Assembly: GCA_016292015.1 (NCBI GenBank)
Contig: JAEEZY010000003.1
Coordinates: forward strand, 16,073-80,072
DNA length: 64,000 nt
Source: Bacteroidales bacterium
Lineage (GTDB): Bacteria > Bacteroidota > Bacteroidia > Bacteroidales > P3
Direction: 5' to 3'
A model generated the notes under the pieces. It was not told where the DNA came from. It made no database searches and saw nothing but the letters and a program-made list of their open reading frames with translations. This document shows, in pieces, positions 8,345-17,104 of the stretch (within the stretch, counting starts at the first letter, position 1; every line of letters starts with the position of its first letter). The translations under genes were made by a program, and so were the position numbers.

Positions 8345-8812
8345 TTAGAGGTCGTTGAGGAGGGCTTGGAGGCCTTGCTGGAGGTCGTTGTAGGTGGCTT
8401 CGAAGTTGCCTGTGTACCAGGGGTCGGCTATGTTGCGATGGGAGGCATGGGGGACGTGGTCGAGAAGGAGGGTGATTTTGCCCTCGGGGTCGGAGGGGAT
8501 GATGCGGCGGAGCTGACGGAGGTTGGCCTCTTCCATTAATATAATGTGGTCGAAGAGGGAGTAGTCGGCAGGGGTTATCTGTCGGGCACGGTGGGTGCCT
8601 GGATCGATACCGTGGGAGATGAGGCAGCGACGTGCAGGGGGGTACATGGGGTTGCCATGCTCTTCGTCGCTGGTGCCGGCAGAGTCGATGTGGTAGAGGT
8701 GTTCGAGTCCCCTCCGTATCAACTCTGTATGAAACATGGCTTCGGCCATCTGGCTACGACAGATGTTTCCGAGGCAGACGAATAGGATGCGGGTTGGGGT
8801 TTGGGTGGTCAC
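8345..8812 (-). CDS. Low-molecular-weight protein-tyrosine phosphatase
   Basis: Cytoplasmic phosphatase of 155 residues, the usual size. The P-loop CLGNICR (Cys13 nucleophile, Arg19) and the general-acid loop DPWYTG (Asp130) are intact. In Bacteroidota such enzymes are often tied to capsule/exopolysaccharide tyrosine kinases or stress responses, but neither is nearby. Translation must begin at GTG (8812-8810), since no ATG lies between it and the P-loop. This GTG sits inside a C-rich element that is repeated 59 bp upstream. Confidence 0.93.
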   Translation of the reverse strand: MTTQTPTRILFVCLGNICRSQMAEAMFHTELIRRGLEHLYHIDSAGTSDEEHGNPMYPPARRCLISHGIDPGTHRARQITPADYSLFDHIILMEEANLRQLRRIIPSDPEGKITLLLDHVPHASHRNIADPWYTGNFEATYNDLQQGLQALLNDL

Positions 8813-8945
8813 GGGTGGATTGGGGTGAGTTTGAGGGGTTTGGGGGTGGGTTTGGAGGGTTGGGTGGTCACGGGTGTTTTTAGGGGTGAGTTTTTTTAGT
8901 TGGGGGGGGAGAGTTGGGTTTAGGTGTAGGTTTGGAGGGTTGGGT
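8803..8945. repeat. G/C-skewed tract with a 59-bp direct duplication over the phosphatase start
   Basis: GGGTGGTCACGGGTG occurs at 8803-8817 and again 59 bp later (8862-8876), each followed by a GGGGTGAGTTT string. The tract is very G-rich on the plus strand, with several runs of three to eight G, and lies between the L-serine dehydratase stop and the phosphatase start. Confidence 0.75.
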
Positions 8946-8951
8946 TGGGGA

Positions 8952-10154
8952 TTAGTTTTCTTCTTCGGTTAGGAGAGCGAGGCCACCTTGGGCTGTTTCC
9001 TTGTAGAGGCTGGGGAGGTCTTTGCCGGTGAGGTTCATGGTGCGGACCACCTTGTCGAAGGAGATGAGGTGCTTGCCGTCGGACATCATGGCGTAGATGT
9101 TGATGTCGAGTGCTCGGAGGGCAGCCATTGCATTGCGCTCGATGCAGGGAATCTGGACGAGGCCGCACATGGGGTCGCAGGTGAGTCCGAGGTTGTGCTC
9201 CATGGCCATTTCGGCTGCATATTCAATCTGCTGTGGACTTCCACCAAAGAGCTGGTTGGCAGCTACGGCAGCCATGACACAGGCACTACCCACTTCGCCT
9301 TGACAACCCACTTCGGCACCGGAGATGGAGGCTTGGGTCTTGATGACGTTGGCAAAGAGACCGGCTGTGGCCATGGCCTTGAGGATGGACTTTTCGGAGA
9401 AGAGGTGGTTCTTTTTGAGGTGGTAGAGGACGGCAGGAAGGACTCCGGCAGAGCCACAGGTGGGGGCTGTGACGATGTGACCTCCGGTGGCATTGCGCTC
9501 GGAGGTGGCAAGTGCATAGGCTATGACGAGGGCACGGCTCTGGAGGGAGGGTTTGAAGCTGGAGGCACGGACGAAATACTGACGGGCTTTGCTGCGGAGC
9601 TTGAGTCCACCCTGGATGACACCGTCGGTGTGGAGGCCTTCCTCGATGGTGTCCTGCATGATTTGCCACATGCGGGCGAGGTAGTCCCAGATTTCCTTGC
9701 CTTCGCACTGCTCGACATACTCCCAGTAGTTGAGGCCTTCTTTCTCGATGTAGTCGAGGACTTCGCTGATGTGGGAGAACTGATAGACCTCCTTGTTGTC
9801 GCTCTGTGTCTGCTCGTTGGCGAGGTTGCCGCCTCCGATGCTGTAGATGGTCCAGTTGTCGGTGACGTTACCGTCGGGGTCGAGGGCTTCGTAGAGCATG
9901 CCGTTGGTGTGGAACTGTGGCACGATGTCGGGGCGCCAGACTATCTCGACAGGTATGGGTGAAGAAGCGGCAATGATGGCTTGGTCGGTGAGGTGGCCTT
10001 TACCCGTGGCAGCGAGGGAGCCGTAGAGTGTTACGCGGAACTTGGCGGCATGGGGGTTCTTTTCCTTGAACATGGAGGCCGCCTTGTGGGGACCCATGGT
10101 GTGGCTGGACGAGGGGCCGAAGCCGTCTTTGTAGATTTTGGTTATGGATTCCAT
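8952..10154 (-). CDS. sdaA: L-serine ammonia-lyase, single-chain iron-sulfur type
   Basis: Deaminates L-serine to pyruvate and ammonia using an oxygen-sensitive [4Fe-4S] cluster. The 400-residue chain joins the beta domain (start MESITKIYKDGFGPSSSHTMGPHKAA) to the alpha domain. Cluster cysteine candidates lie in TAPTCGSAG, GCQGEVGSAC and CDPMCGLVQIPC. The frame stays open upstream to 10289, but that extension is encoded by a 9-bp repeat array and a terminator stem. The ATG at 10154 gives the family N-terminus and is the real start. The product feeds the same pyruvate pool as ppdK upstream. Confidence 0.95.
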   Translation of the reverse strand: MESITKIYKDGFGPSSSHTMGPHKAASMFKEKNPHAAKFRVTLYGSLAATGKGHLTDQAIIAASSPIPVEIVWRPDIVPQFHTNGMLYEALDPDGNVTDNWTIYSIGGGNLANEQTQSDNKEVYQFSHISEVLDYIEKEGLNYWEYVEQCEGKEIWDYLARMWQIMQDTIEEGLHTDGVIQGGLKLRSKARQYFVRASSFKPSLQSRALVIAYALATSERNATGGHIVTAPTCGSAGVLPAVLYHLKKNHLFSEKSILKAMATAGLFANVIKTQASISGAEVGCQGEVGSACVMAAVAANQLFGGSPQQIEYAAEMAMEHNLGLTCDPMCGLVQIPCIERNAMAALRALDINIYAMMSDGKHLISFDKVVRTMNLTGKDLPSLYKETAQGGLALLTEEEN

Positions 10155-10182
10155 GGTTGGGGGGTAGTTTTTTTTTCTAGAG

Positions 10183-10238
10183 GCTCTAGAGGCTCTAGAA
10201 GTTCTAGAAGTTCTAGATATACTAGATGTTCTGGAGGG
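10183..10238. repeat. 9-bp period array, unit GYTCTAGAR
   Basis: Six to seven units such as GCTCTAGAG, GTTCTAGAA and GTTCTAGAT in the leader of the L-serine dehydratase gene. A 9-bp period keeps any one reading frame open, which explains the false N-terminal extension of that gene. Confidence 0.9.
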
Positions 10239-10254
10239 GGTTGTTTGTTTTATA

Positions 10255-10294
10255 AAGAAAGTGTTATCGGGCTTTTGGCTCAATAACACTTTCT
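10255..10294 (-). terminator. Intrinsic terminator of ppdK
   Basis: Read on the minus strand, AGAAAGTGTTAT and ATAACACTTTCT form a 12-bp stem (10294-10283 with 10268-10257), followed by TTTATAAAAC. It lies 35 bp after the ppdK stop. Confidence 0.75.
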
Positions 10295-10328
10295 CCGGTT
10301 GTTTTCTTACCTTATAGTTATCATCTTC

Positions 10329-13040
10329 TTATCTGGAGGCCTTGATGGCTGCCTGGGCTGCTGCGAGACGTGCGAGAGGCACACGGAAGGGGCTGCAGCT
10401 GACGTAGTTGAGGCCAGCTTTGTAGAAGAACTCGACGGAAGCGGGATCACCACCATGCTCGCCGCAGACACCGCATTTGAGGTTCTGACGGGTGCCGCGT
10501 CCACGCTGTACTCCGAGCTCAACCAGCTGACCGACACACTCCTGGTCGAAGGTGTTGAACGGGTCGGCGGGGATAATCTTCTCGTCGATGTATTTGTGGA
10601 CGATGGCATTGACGTCGTCACGGCTGAAGCCGTAGGTCATCTGGGTCAGGTCGTTGGTACCAAAGCTGAAGAACTCGGCCACCTCGGCAATCTTGTCGGC
10701 CACGAGGGCGGCACGCGGGATCTCGATCATGGTGCCGAAGAGGTAGTTGATGGTAACGCCGTATTTGGCTTCGACCTCAGCCTTGACCGTGGTGGCGATG
10801 GCTTTCTGATGCTTGAGCTCGAGGGCGTTGATGGTCAGAGGAACCATGATTTCGAGGTGCGGGTCGTGACCTTCCTTCATGAGCTCGGCAGTGGCGCTGA
10901 AGAGAGCGCGGAACTGCATCTCGGTGATTTCGGGATAGACGATGCCGAGACGGACACCGCGGAGACCCATCATGGGGTTGACCTCGTGCATGGACTCAAC
11001 GCGAGCATGGAGGTCTTCGTAGCTCATGCCACGCTCCTTGGCAACGGCACGCTGCTTCTCTTCGGTCTGAGGGACGAACTCGTGCAGTGGGGGGTCCATA
11101 AGACGGAAAGTGAGGGGTTTGCCGTCCATCACATAAAGAGTAGCTTTAGCAAACTCCTTCATGTCGGGCTCGAGGTCGTCGAGAGCTTTGACACGCTCTT
11201 CGAGGGTGTTGGCGAGAATCATGTTGCGGAGTTTCTCGAGGGGTTTCTCGCTGTTTTCGCCATAGAACATGTGCTCGATACGGAAGAGTCCGATACCTTC
11301 GGCACCGAAGGCGATGGCACGACGGGCATCGTCGGGGTTGTCGGCATTGGTGCGGACACCCAGGGTGCGATATTTGTCAACCAGCTTCATGAACTGCTGG
11401 AAGAGCGGGTTTTCAGTAGCGTTGATCATCTTCACTTCTTCGGCATAGACCCAGCCTTTGGTGCCGTTGAGAGCGATGGTGTCGCCTTCGTGGAAGGTTT
11501 TGTCGCCGATGGTGACAGTCTTGGAGTCGAAGTCGATCTTAACTGCCTCGCAACCAACGATGCAGCATTTGCCCCAACCACGAGCCACGAGAGCAGCGTG
11601 GGAGGTCATGCCACCACGAGCGGTGAGGATTCCGTTGGCAGCACGCATGCCTTCAACGTCCTCGGGATTAGTCTCTTCGCGGACGAGGATGTTCTTAATC
11701 TTGGCAGCCTCGTACTCTTTGGCTTTCTCGCTTGAGAGGGCAATGCGACCATAGGAACCACCAGGGCCAGCGGGCAGACCCTTGGCGATGACGGTGTGCT
11801 TCTTCTCGTCGGCAGCATCGAGGATGGGGTGCAGGAGCTCGTCGAGCTGAGTGGGAGAGACGCGCATGACGACCTCTTTCTCGTCGATGAGGCCTTCCTT
11901 GGCCATGTCGGTAGCCATGGTGAGAGCAGCTACGCCAGTGCGTTTTCCAACACGGCACTGGAGCATGTAGAGCTTGCCGTCCTGGATGGTGAACTCGATG
12001 TCGAGCATGTCGTGGAAGCTGTGTTCGAGGGTCTGACGGATGTCGCAGAGCTCCTTATAAGTCTCGGGCATAAGCTCTTGCATGGAGTGCATGTGCTTGT
12101 TCTGCTCGTTCTTGGTGTCGTCGTTGAGTGGGTTTGGGGTGCGGATGCCGGCCACCACGTCTTCACCCTGGGCGTTGATAAGCCACTCACCGTAGAACTG
12201 GTTGTCGCCGGTGGCAGGGTTGCGGGTGAAAGCAACACCGGTGGCGCTGTTGTCGCCCATGTTGCCGAAGACCATAGCCTGCACGTTGACGGCAGTGCCC
12301 CAATCATCGGGGATGCCCTCGATGCGACGGTAGCTGATGGCCTTCTTACCGTTCCAGCTCTTGAATACGGCCTTGATGCCACCTTCCATCTGAGCGCGGG
12401 CGTCATCGGGGAACTCGGTGCCCAGCACCTCTTTCACCTTCTTCTTGAAATCCTCGGCCAGACCTTTGAGGTCGTCGGCGGTGAGGTCGGTGTCGCTCTT
12501 GTAGCCCTTGGAGGCCTTGTAGGAGTCGAGCATGTCGTCGAGCTGCTTGCGGATGCCTTTACCGTCGGCAGGCTCGATGCCTTCGGACTTCTCCATGACC
12601 ACGTCGGCATACATCATGATGAGACGGCGGTAGGAGTCATAGACGAAACGAGGGTTGTTGGTGCGTTTGAGCATACCGGGGATGGTCTTGCTCGAAAGAC
12701 CGATATTAAGTACGGTATCCATCATGCCGGGCATGGAGCTGCGGGCACCGGAACGGCAGCTGACAAGCAGGGGGTTCTCGGGGTCGTCATAGCGCATACC
12801 CATAAGATTTTCAACGTTTTTCATGCCAGCCCAGACTTCATCCATGAGGCCTGCAGGGAGTTGGCAGTTGTTGGCGTAGTAGGCAGTGCAGCACTCGGTA
12901 GTGATGGTCAGACCGGCGGGAACGGGAAGACCAAGTAAACACATCTCGGCCAGGTTGGCACCCTTGCCACCCAGCAAATTCTTCATGTCGGCTTTACCTT
13001 CAGCTGTCTTTCCGCCGAAGGTGTAAACAAATTTTGTCAT
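10329..13040 (-). CDS. ppdK: Pyruvate, phosphate dikinase
   Basis: Interconverts pyruvate, ATP and Pi with phosphoenolpyruvate, AMP and PPi. In anaerobic Bacteroidota it usually works in PPi-linked glycolysis. At 903 residues it has all three parts: an N-terminal ATP-grasp domain (GGKGANLAEM near residue 25), the central swivelling phospho-His domain (GGMTSHAALVARGWGK) and the C-terminal PEP/pyruvate barrel ending in CGVCGEHGGDP, which holds the catalytic Cys. The start MTKFVYTFGG is canonical. The -7 box TATATTTG lies at 13101-13094. Confidence 0.98.
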   Translation of the reverse strand: MTKFVYTFGGKTAEGKADMKNLLGGKGANLAEMCLLGLPVPAGLTITTECCTAYYANNCQLPAGLMDEVWAGMKNVENLMGMRYDDPENPLLVSCRSGARSSMPGMMDTVLNIGLSSKTIPGMLKRTNNPRFVYDSYRRLIMMYADVVMEKSEGIEPADGKGIRKQLDDMLDSYKASKGYKSDTDLTADDLKGLAEDFKKKVKEVLGTEFPDDARAQMEGGIKAVFKSWNGKKAISYRRIEGIPDDWGTAVNVQAMVFGNMGDNSATGVAFTRNPATGDNQFYGEWLINAQGEDVVAGIRTPNPLNDDTKNEQNKHMHSMQELMPETYKELCDIRQTLEHSFHDMLDIEFTIQDGKLYMLQCRVGKRTGVAALTMATDMAKEGLIDEKEVVMRVSPTQLDELLHPILDAADEKKHTVIAKGLPAGPGGSYGRIALSSEKAKEYEAAKIKNILVREETNPEDVEGMRAANGILTARGGMTSHAALVARGWGKCCIVGCEAVKIDFDSKTVTIGDKTFHEGDTIALNGTKGWVYAEEVKMINATENPLFQQFMKLVDKYRTLGVRTNADNPDDARRAIAFGAEGIGLFRIEHMFYGENSEKPLEKLRNMILANTLEERVKALDDLEPDMKEFAKATLYVMDGKPLTFRLMDPPLHEFVPQTEEKQRAVAKERGMSYEDLHARVESMHEVNPMMGLRGVRLGIVYPEITEMQFRALFSATAELMKEGHDPHLEIMVPLTINALELKHQKAIATTVKAEVEAKYGVTINYLFGTMIEIPRAALVADKIAEVAEFFSFGTNDLTQMTYGFSRDDVNAIVHKYIDEKIIPADPFNTFDQECVGQLVELGVQRGRGTRQNLKCGVCGEHGGDPASVEFFYKAGLNYVSCSPFRVPLARLAAAQAAIKASR

Positions 13041-13725
13041 ATATAATTATTTATTAATAAGTTAATCGGTTTGGTTGTTCACGAACGAAAGTGCAAATAT
13101 AGTATATTTTTTATAGAATAAAAAGCCCAGCCAAGCTTTTTTTTCTTAACCGCCCATGGATTATCTAGATTGCCTGGTTCCTCTAGCCAACCAAGCTCCC
13201 TCATATCCCTCACTAAGCCCCCACTAAGAGGAACCCTGGAGGGGTCTCGAATGGGTCTCGAACATACCTTATAGCTAAGACACTGGTGATACAAGACTGA
13301 TACATCAGTGATACGGAAGTAAAACGAAAGTGATTGATTTAGTCTTTTACTAACAACATGTTACAGTCGGCAAAGACGCTGACATAAGCAATGGTATAAA
13401 TCCCATGAGCGGCTCTATATAATTGATATATCGCATTATATAAAGGTATAAGACTAACTTTTTAGTCCTGCAAAAATACAAAACAAATCGCGACAAAACA
13501 ACCCCCAACCCAAAATTTAGCAAAAAATAACTAACATCCAAGAGAAAGCCCGTGTCATCCATAGCACACATCTTCATCAGTCCTAAAAACATGCTTCACA
13601 CCCTGCTTTTGACAGATTTTTTTTATTAATTGTGCTTTTAACGAAAAGTTTTCGTATCTTTGCATTTCGGAGAGTTAGTGTTCTCCGTTTAGTTACAAGA
13701 TAAACAACACAATACGACAATAACG
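13041..13725. other. Long intergenic region between divergent ppdK and OmpA-like gene
   Basis: 685 bp without a credible gene. It holds the ppdK -7 box TATATTTG (minus, 13101-13094) and the -7 box TATCTTTG (plus, 13655-13662) for the downstream gene. Positions 13236-13310 carry a GGAGGGGTCT / ATGGGTCT motif followed by TGATAC repeats. The same arrangement is seen near 61655-61740. The short open frames here look random. Confidence 0.6.
13655..13662 (+). promoter_or_regulatory. -7 box of the OmpA-like gene
   Basis: TATCTTTG matches TAnnTTTG and lies about 63 nt upstream of the ATG at 13726. No clear TTTG at the expected -33 distance. Confidence 0.5.
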
Positions 13726-15138
13726 ATGAAACGTTTTCTCACAGCATTGTTGGCTCTGACGCTCATTTTCGCCTGCGGCGACGCTATGGCTCAGAGCAAA
13801 AAAGGTGGCAAGAAAGGCGCTAAGACTTCGCAGACCTCGAAGAAGAAAAAAGGGAAGAAAGAGGAAGCTGCCCCCGCTCCGGTGCAGGACAATGCCCTAC
13901 CCTACAATTCGAACGACTGCCTGTTTGCCATAGAACTGCAGCCCGACGTGACCTACGGTCCCAAGGATGCCCCCCAGGGAGCAGGCCGCGTGATGGACGT
14001 AAAAGCCGACAAGAAGCACCCCTACCTGTTTGAATATGAGCACAACACGGTGTGGTATAAGTTCAAGGTGCCCTACAACGGCTATCTGGAATTCGAAATC
14101 AACCAGGCCGACTCTAAGGACGACTACGACTTCCTGCTCTACAAATACACCGACGAGTATTTCAGCAACAAGATATGCCAGAACCAGATTCTGCCTATCG
14201 CCGTGAACATTGGCGACCTGGACACCGCCTCGGCCCCCGGAGCCCCATCGATGGGCATGAAGGTTGACGGCGAAGTGGCCAACATCAAGAGCAAGAAACA
14301 ACCGAGCCAGATGCTGAAGTCCATCTACGTGCGCAAGGGCGAGGTGTACTACCTGGTGCTCGACAACGTCAACCCCGGAGGCTCGGGCCATTCCATCACG
14401 GTTTCCATCCATGTCGATGCCTTCGAGCCGCAGGTGGTTTTCTATGACCCACAGGGACGCAAGAACGTGACCGTTGACCTTCTCATACTTGAGAAAAACA
14501 CCGACAACCGCCCGATTGCCAAGACCCCCAGCTGGACATCGGGGCGCGTGAAGTTCGTTCCAGGATTCACCTACACCCTCTACGCCAAGAAGGACGGATA
14601 TTTCTCGGTGTATAAGGAGTTCAACTCCAACATGTTCCTCAACGACACCATACTGCGTTTCATCATGAACCCCAAACGACGCGGCACATCCTACCCCGTC
14701 AACGACGTCTATTTCGAAGACGGCACATCGAAGCTGCTGCCAGGGTCGGACACCGCTTTGATGAACTATGTGTATATGTTCAAGAACCATCCCGAGGTGA
14801 CCTTCCTTGTCAAAGGCCGTGTGCCCACCTTCGGAGTTGACCCCAAGGCCGACACCGAGATTTCACTACAGAGAGCCGTGGTGGTGAAGGAGTTCTTTGT
14901 CAAAAACGGTATCAGCGAGGATCGCATTTCGGTGGCAGGCATGAACCTCAACGAGGTGAAACGGGCAGCCAACGCAGCCTTTGCTGCCGAGGGATCGGGC
15001 TCATCGAACAAGAACGTCAAACAGTCGGAGACACAGAAGAGCGACAAGCGCGTAGCCGACCATCTATTCAATAAAATAGAAATATTCATCACTGGTGTTG
15101 GCGACGAGCCGACCAAGCCAGTATCGAACAAACGATAA
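13726..15138 (+). CDS. Exported protein with C-terminal OmpA-like domain
   Basis: 470 residues. A signal peptide (about 1-22, ending AMA-Q) leads into a very Lys-rich stretch (23-48) and then a beta-rich middle part of the kind that forms sandwich domains. The last 130 residues look like an OmpA/MotB peptidoglycan-binding fold: VNDVYFEDGTSKLLPGSDTALMNYVYMFKNHPEV, then AVVVKEFFVKNGISEDRISVAGMN. It probably tethers the outer membrane to the cell wall or supports a surface machine. Some T9SS/gliding-associated proteins have this layout, but I cannot name it. It has its own promoter and lies 43 bp before gapA. Confidence 0.75.
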   Translation: MKRFLTALLALTLIFACGDAMAQSKKGGKKGAKTSQTSKKKKGKKEEAAPAPVQDNALPYNSNDCLFAIELQPDVTYGPKDAPQGAGRVMDVKADKKHPYLFEYEHNTVWYKFKVPYNGYLEFEINQADSKDDYDFLLYKYTDEYFSNKICQNQILPIAVNIGDLDTASAPGAPSMGMKVDGEVANIKSKKQPSQMLKSIYVRKGEVYYLVLDNVNPGGSGHSITVSIHVDAFEPQVVFYDPQGRKNVTVDLLILEKNTDNRPIAKTPSWTSGRVKFVPGFTYTLYAKKDGYFSVYKEFNSNMFLNDTILRFIMNPKRRGTSYPVNDVYFEDGTSKLLPGSDTALMNYVYMFKNHPEVTFLVKGRVPTFGVDPKADTEISLQRAVVVKEFFVKNGISEDRISVAGMNLNEVKRAANAAFAAEGSGSSNKNVKQSETQKSDKRVADHLFNKIEIFITGVGDEPTKPVSNKR

Positions 15139-15181
15139 CAATTAACAACATTATAAATCACTTAAACAAAACACAAATACT

Positions 15182-16189
15182 ATGGCAAAAGTAGCTATAA
15201 ACGGTTTCGGCCGAATCGGACGTATGTCCTTCCGTGCCATGTTGGCACACCCTGAACTCGATGTAGTGGCCGTCAACGACCTCACCAGCGCTGACACCCT
15301 CGCCTACCTTTTCAAATACGACAGCGTCCATGCTGGCTTTGACGGCGATGTTCATGCCGAAGGCGACAGCATCGTGGTGAACGGCAAGAAAGTCAAAATC
15401 TATGCCGAGCGCGACCCCGAAAACCTCCCATGGAAAGAACTCGGAATCGACATCGTGGTTGAATCCACCGGTCTTTTCAAGAAACGCGAGCAGATGATGA
15501 AACACATCAATGCCGGTGCCAAGAAGGTCATCCTCACCGTCCCCGCTGCCAAGGCCGAGGATGTTGACGCAACAGTGGTCATGGGTGTCAACGACAACGT
15601 GCTCACCAAGGACACCGTGCTGGTTTCGAACGCCAGCTGCACCACCAACTGCCTCGCTCCCATGGCAAAGGTGCTGAACGACAAATTCGGCATCAAGCGC
15701 GGTTTCATGAACACCATCCACAGCTACACCAACGACCAGAAGATTCTCGACCAGCCACACAGCGACCTCCGTCGTGCACGCGCAGCTGCAGTGTCAATAA
15801 TCCCCACCTCGAGCGGTGCTGCCAAGGCTGTGGGTCTGGTTATCCCCGAGCTGAAAGGCAAACTCGACGGTTTTGCAATGCGTGTTCCCACTCCCGACGG
15901 CTCTGTGGTTGACCTCACCGCCGAGATGGCCTGCAACGTGACCAAAGAGGAAATCAACGCAGCCATCAAGGAAGCTGCCGAAGGCCCGATGAAAGGCATC
16001 CTCGAATATGTTGACGAGCCTATCGTGAGCATCGACATCGTGGACAACAAGCACAGCAGTATCTTCGACTCGCTCCTCACCCAGGTGATGGACGGCAACT
16101 TTGTGAAGGTCATATCATGGTATGACAACGAGCAAGGCTACAGCACCCGCGTCTCAGACCTTGCCTCGAAGCTGGCCACCCTGCTCTAA
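15182..16189 (+). CDS. gapA: Glyceraldehyde-3-phosphate dehydrogenase, type I
   Basis: Glycolytic enzyme converting glyceraldehyde 3-phosphate, NAD+ and Pi to 1,3-bisphosphoglycerate. 335 residues. The N-terminal NAD fold begins NGFGRIGR (7-14). The catalytic motif is SCTTNCLAP with Cys153, and the C-terminal WYDNEQGYSTRV is present. A strong terminator follows 30 bp after the stop, so the transcript ends before the fabG-like gene. Confidence 0.98.
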   Translation: MAKVAINGFGRIGRMSFRAMLAHPELDVVAVNDLTSADTLAYLFKYDSVHAGFDGDVHAEGDSIVVNGKKVKIYAERDPENLPWKELGIDIVVESTGLFKKREQMMKHINAGAKKVILTVPAAKAEDVDATVVMGVNDNVLTKDTVLVSNASCTTNCLAPMAKVLNDKFGIKRGFMNTIHSYTNDQKILDQPHSDLRRARAAAVSIIPTSSGAAKAVGLVIPELKGKLDGFAMRVPTPDGSVVDLTAEMACNVTKEEINAAIKEAAEGPMKGILEYVDEPIVSIDIVDNKHSSIFDSLLTQVMDGNFVKVISWYDNEQGYSTRVSDLASKLATLL

Positions 16190-16218
16190 TCGACCGTTGA
16201 ATCAAACAAATAATCTAA

Positions 16219-16267
16219 CAATAGGGACATGCATGGCCAGACCCATGAGTGTCCCTATTGGTTTTTG
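16219..16267 (+). terminator. Intrinsic terminator of gapA
   Basis: 11-bp perfect stem (CAATAGGGACA at 16219-16229, TGTCCCTATTG at 16250-16260) followed by GTTTTTG. Confidence 0.8.
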
Positions 16268-16294
16268 TAAGAACCAGTTAAAATCAGAGAAACG

Positions 16295-17047
16295 ATGCCC
16301 GACATACTAAAAGGGAAAGTCGCCATTGTCACCGGAGCCACAAGAGGCATCGGTCGCCACATTGCAAAACTATTCGCCTCAGAAGGCGCAGACATCGCTT
16401 TCTGTGCCCGTCATGGTGGTGAACCGATGACCACACTGGAAAAAGAGATCACCGACCTTGGCCGTCGTTGCAAAGGCTATATTGCCGACGTGGCTGTCAT
16501 GGAAGGTGCACAGAAGTTCGTCGATCAGGTTGTGGCGGACTTCGGCACGGTGAACATATTAGTCAACAACGCAGGCATATCGGATGACAACGCCATGAAA
16601 CGCATGACCGACGAACAGTTCAGAAGAGTCGTCGATACCAACCTTGGCAGTGTTTTCTGTATGACCAAGGCGGTGCAACCCGTCATGTGGAAACTTGGCT
16701 CGGGTGCCATCGTCAATATGGGTTCCGTGGTGGGCATAGCAGGCAACTACAAGCAAGCCAACTACGCAGCCTCGAAAGCCGGCATCATAGGGCTTACCAA
16801 AAGCTGTGCCAAGGAATTTGCAGTGCGCAACATACGAGTGAATGTCGTCTGCCCCGGCTTCATCGAGACAGAGATGACCGCCGATGTGCCTGCCGAACTG
16901 AAAGACACCTGGTGCAGCCGTATCCCCATGAAGAGACCAGGCACAGCCGACGAGGTGGCCAACGCCTGTCTGTTCCTCGCCAGCGACATGTGTCCGTACA
17001 TCACCAGCGTGGTACTACCCGTCCACGGGGGGATGGAAGACGCATGA
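16295..17047 (+). CDS. fabG: Short-chain dehydrogenase, FabG-like 3-oxoacyl-ACP reductase
   Basis: NAD(P)H-dependent reductase of 250 residues with the classical SDR set: cofactor loop TGATRGIG (14-21), NNAG (about 90-93), a catalytic Ser near GSVVG, and YAASK (Tyr and Lys about 157/161). The C-terminal PGFIETEMTADVP fits FabG, which reduces 3-oxoacyl-ACP in fatty acid synthesis. A different SDR substrate cannot be excluded because no other fab gene is adjacent. Confidence 0.8.
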   Translation: MPDILKGKVAIVTGATRGIGRHIAKLFASEGADIAFCARHGGEPMTTLEKEITDLGRRCKGYIADVAVMEGAQKFVDQVVADFGTVNILVNNAGISDDNAMKRMTDEQFRRVVDTNLGSVFCMTKAVQPVMWKLGSGAIVNMGSVVGIAGNYKQANYAASKAGIIGLTKSCAKEFAVRNIRVNVVCPGFIETEMTADVPAELKDTWCSRIPMKRPGTADEVANACLFLASDMCPYITSVVLPVHGGMEDA

Positions 17048-17104
17048 CGACTTGTAAAACGAAACAATAGAGGTGCAACTCAGTGCACACCTGTTTTTGC
17101 AACA

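Noticed and set aside
10155..10289. 45-residue N-terminal extension of the L-serine dehydratase
   Set aside because: Encoded by a 9-bp repeat and the ppdK terminator stem. The family start is the ATG at 10154.
13079..13592. Two minus-strand frames of 71 and 80 residues
   Set aside because: No signal, no family, low-complexity AT-rich gap. One crosses the ppdK promoter.
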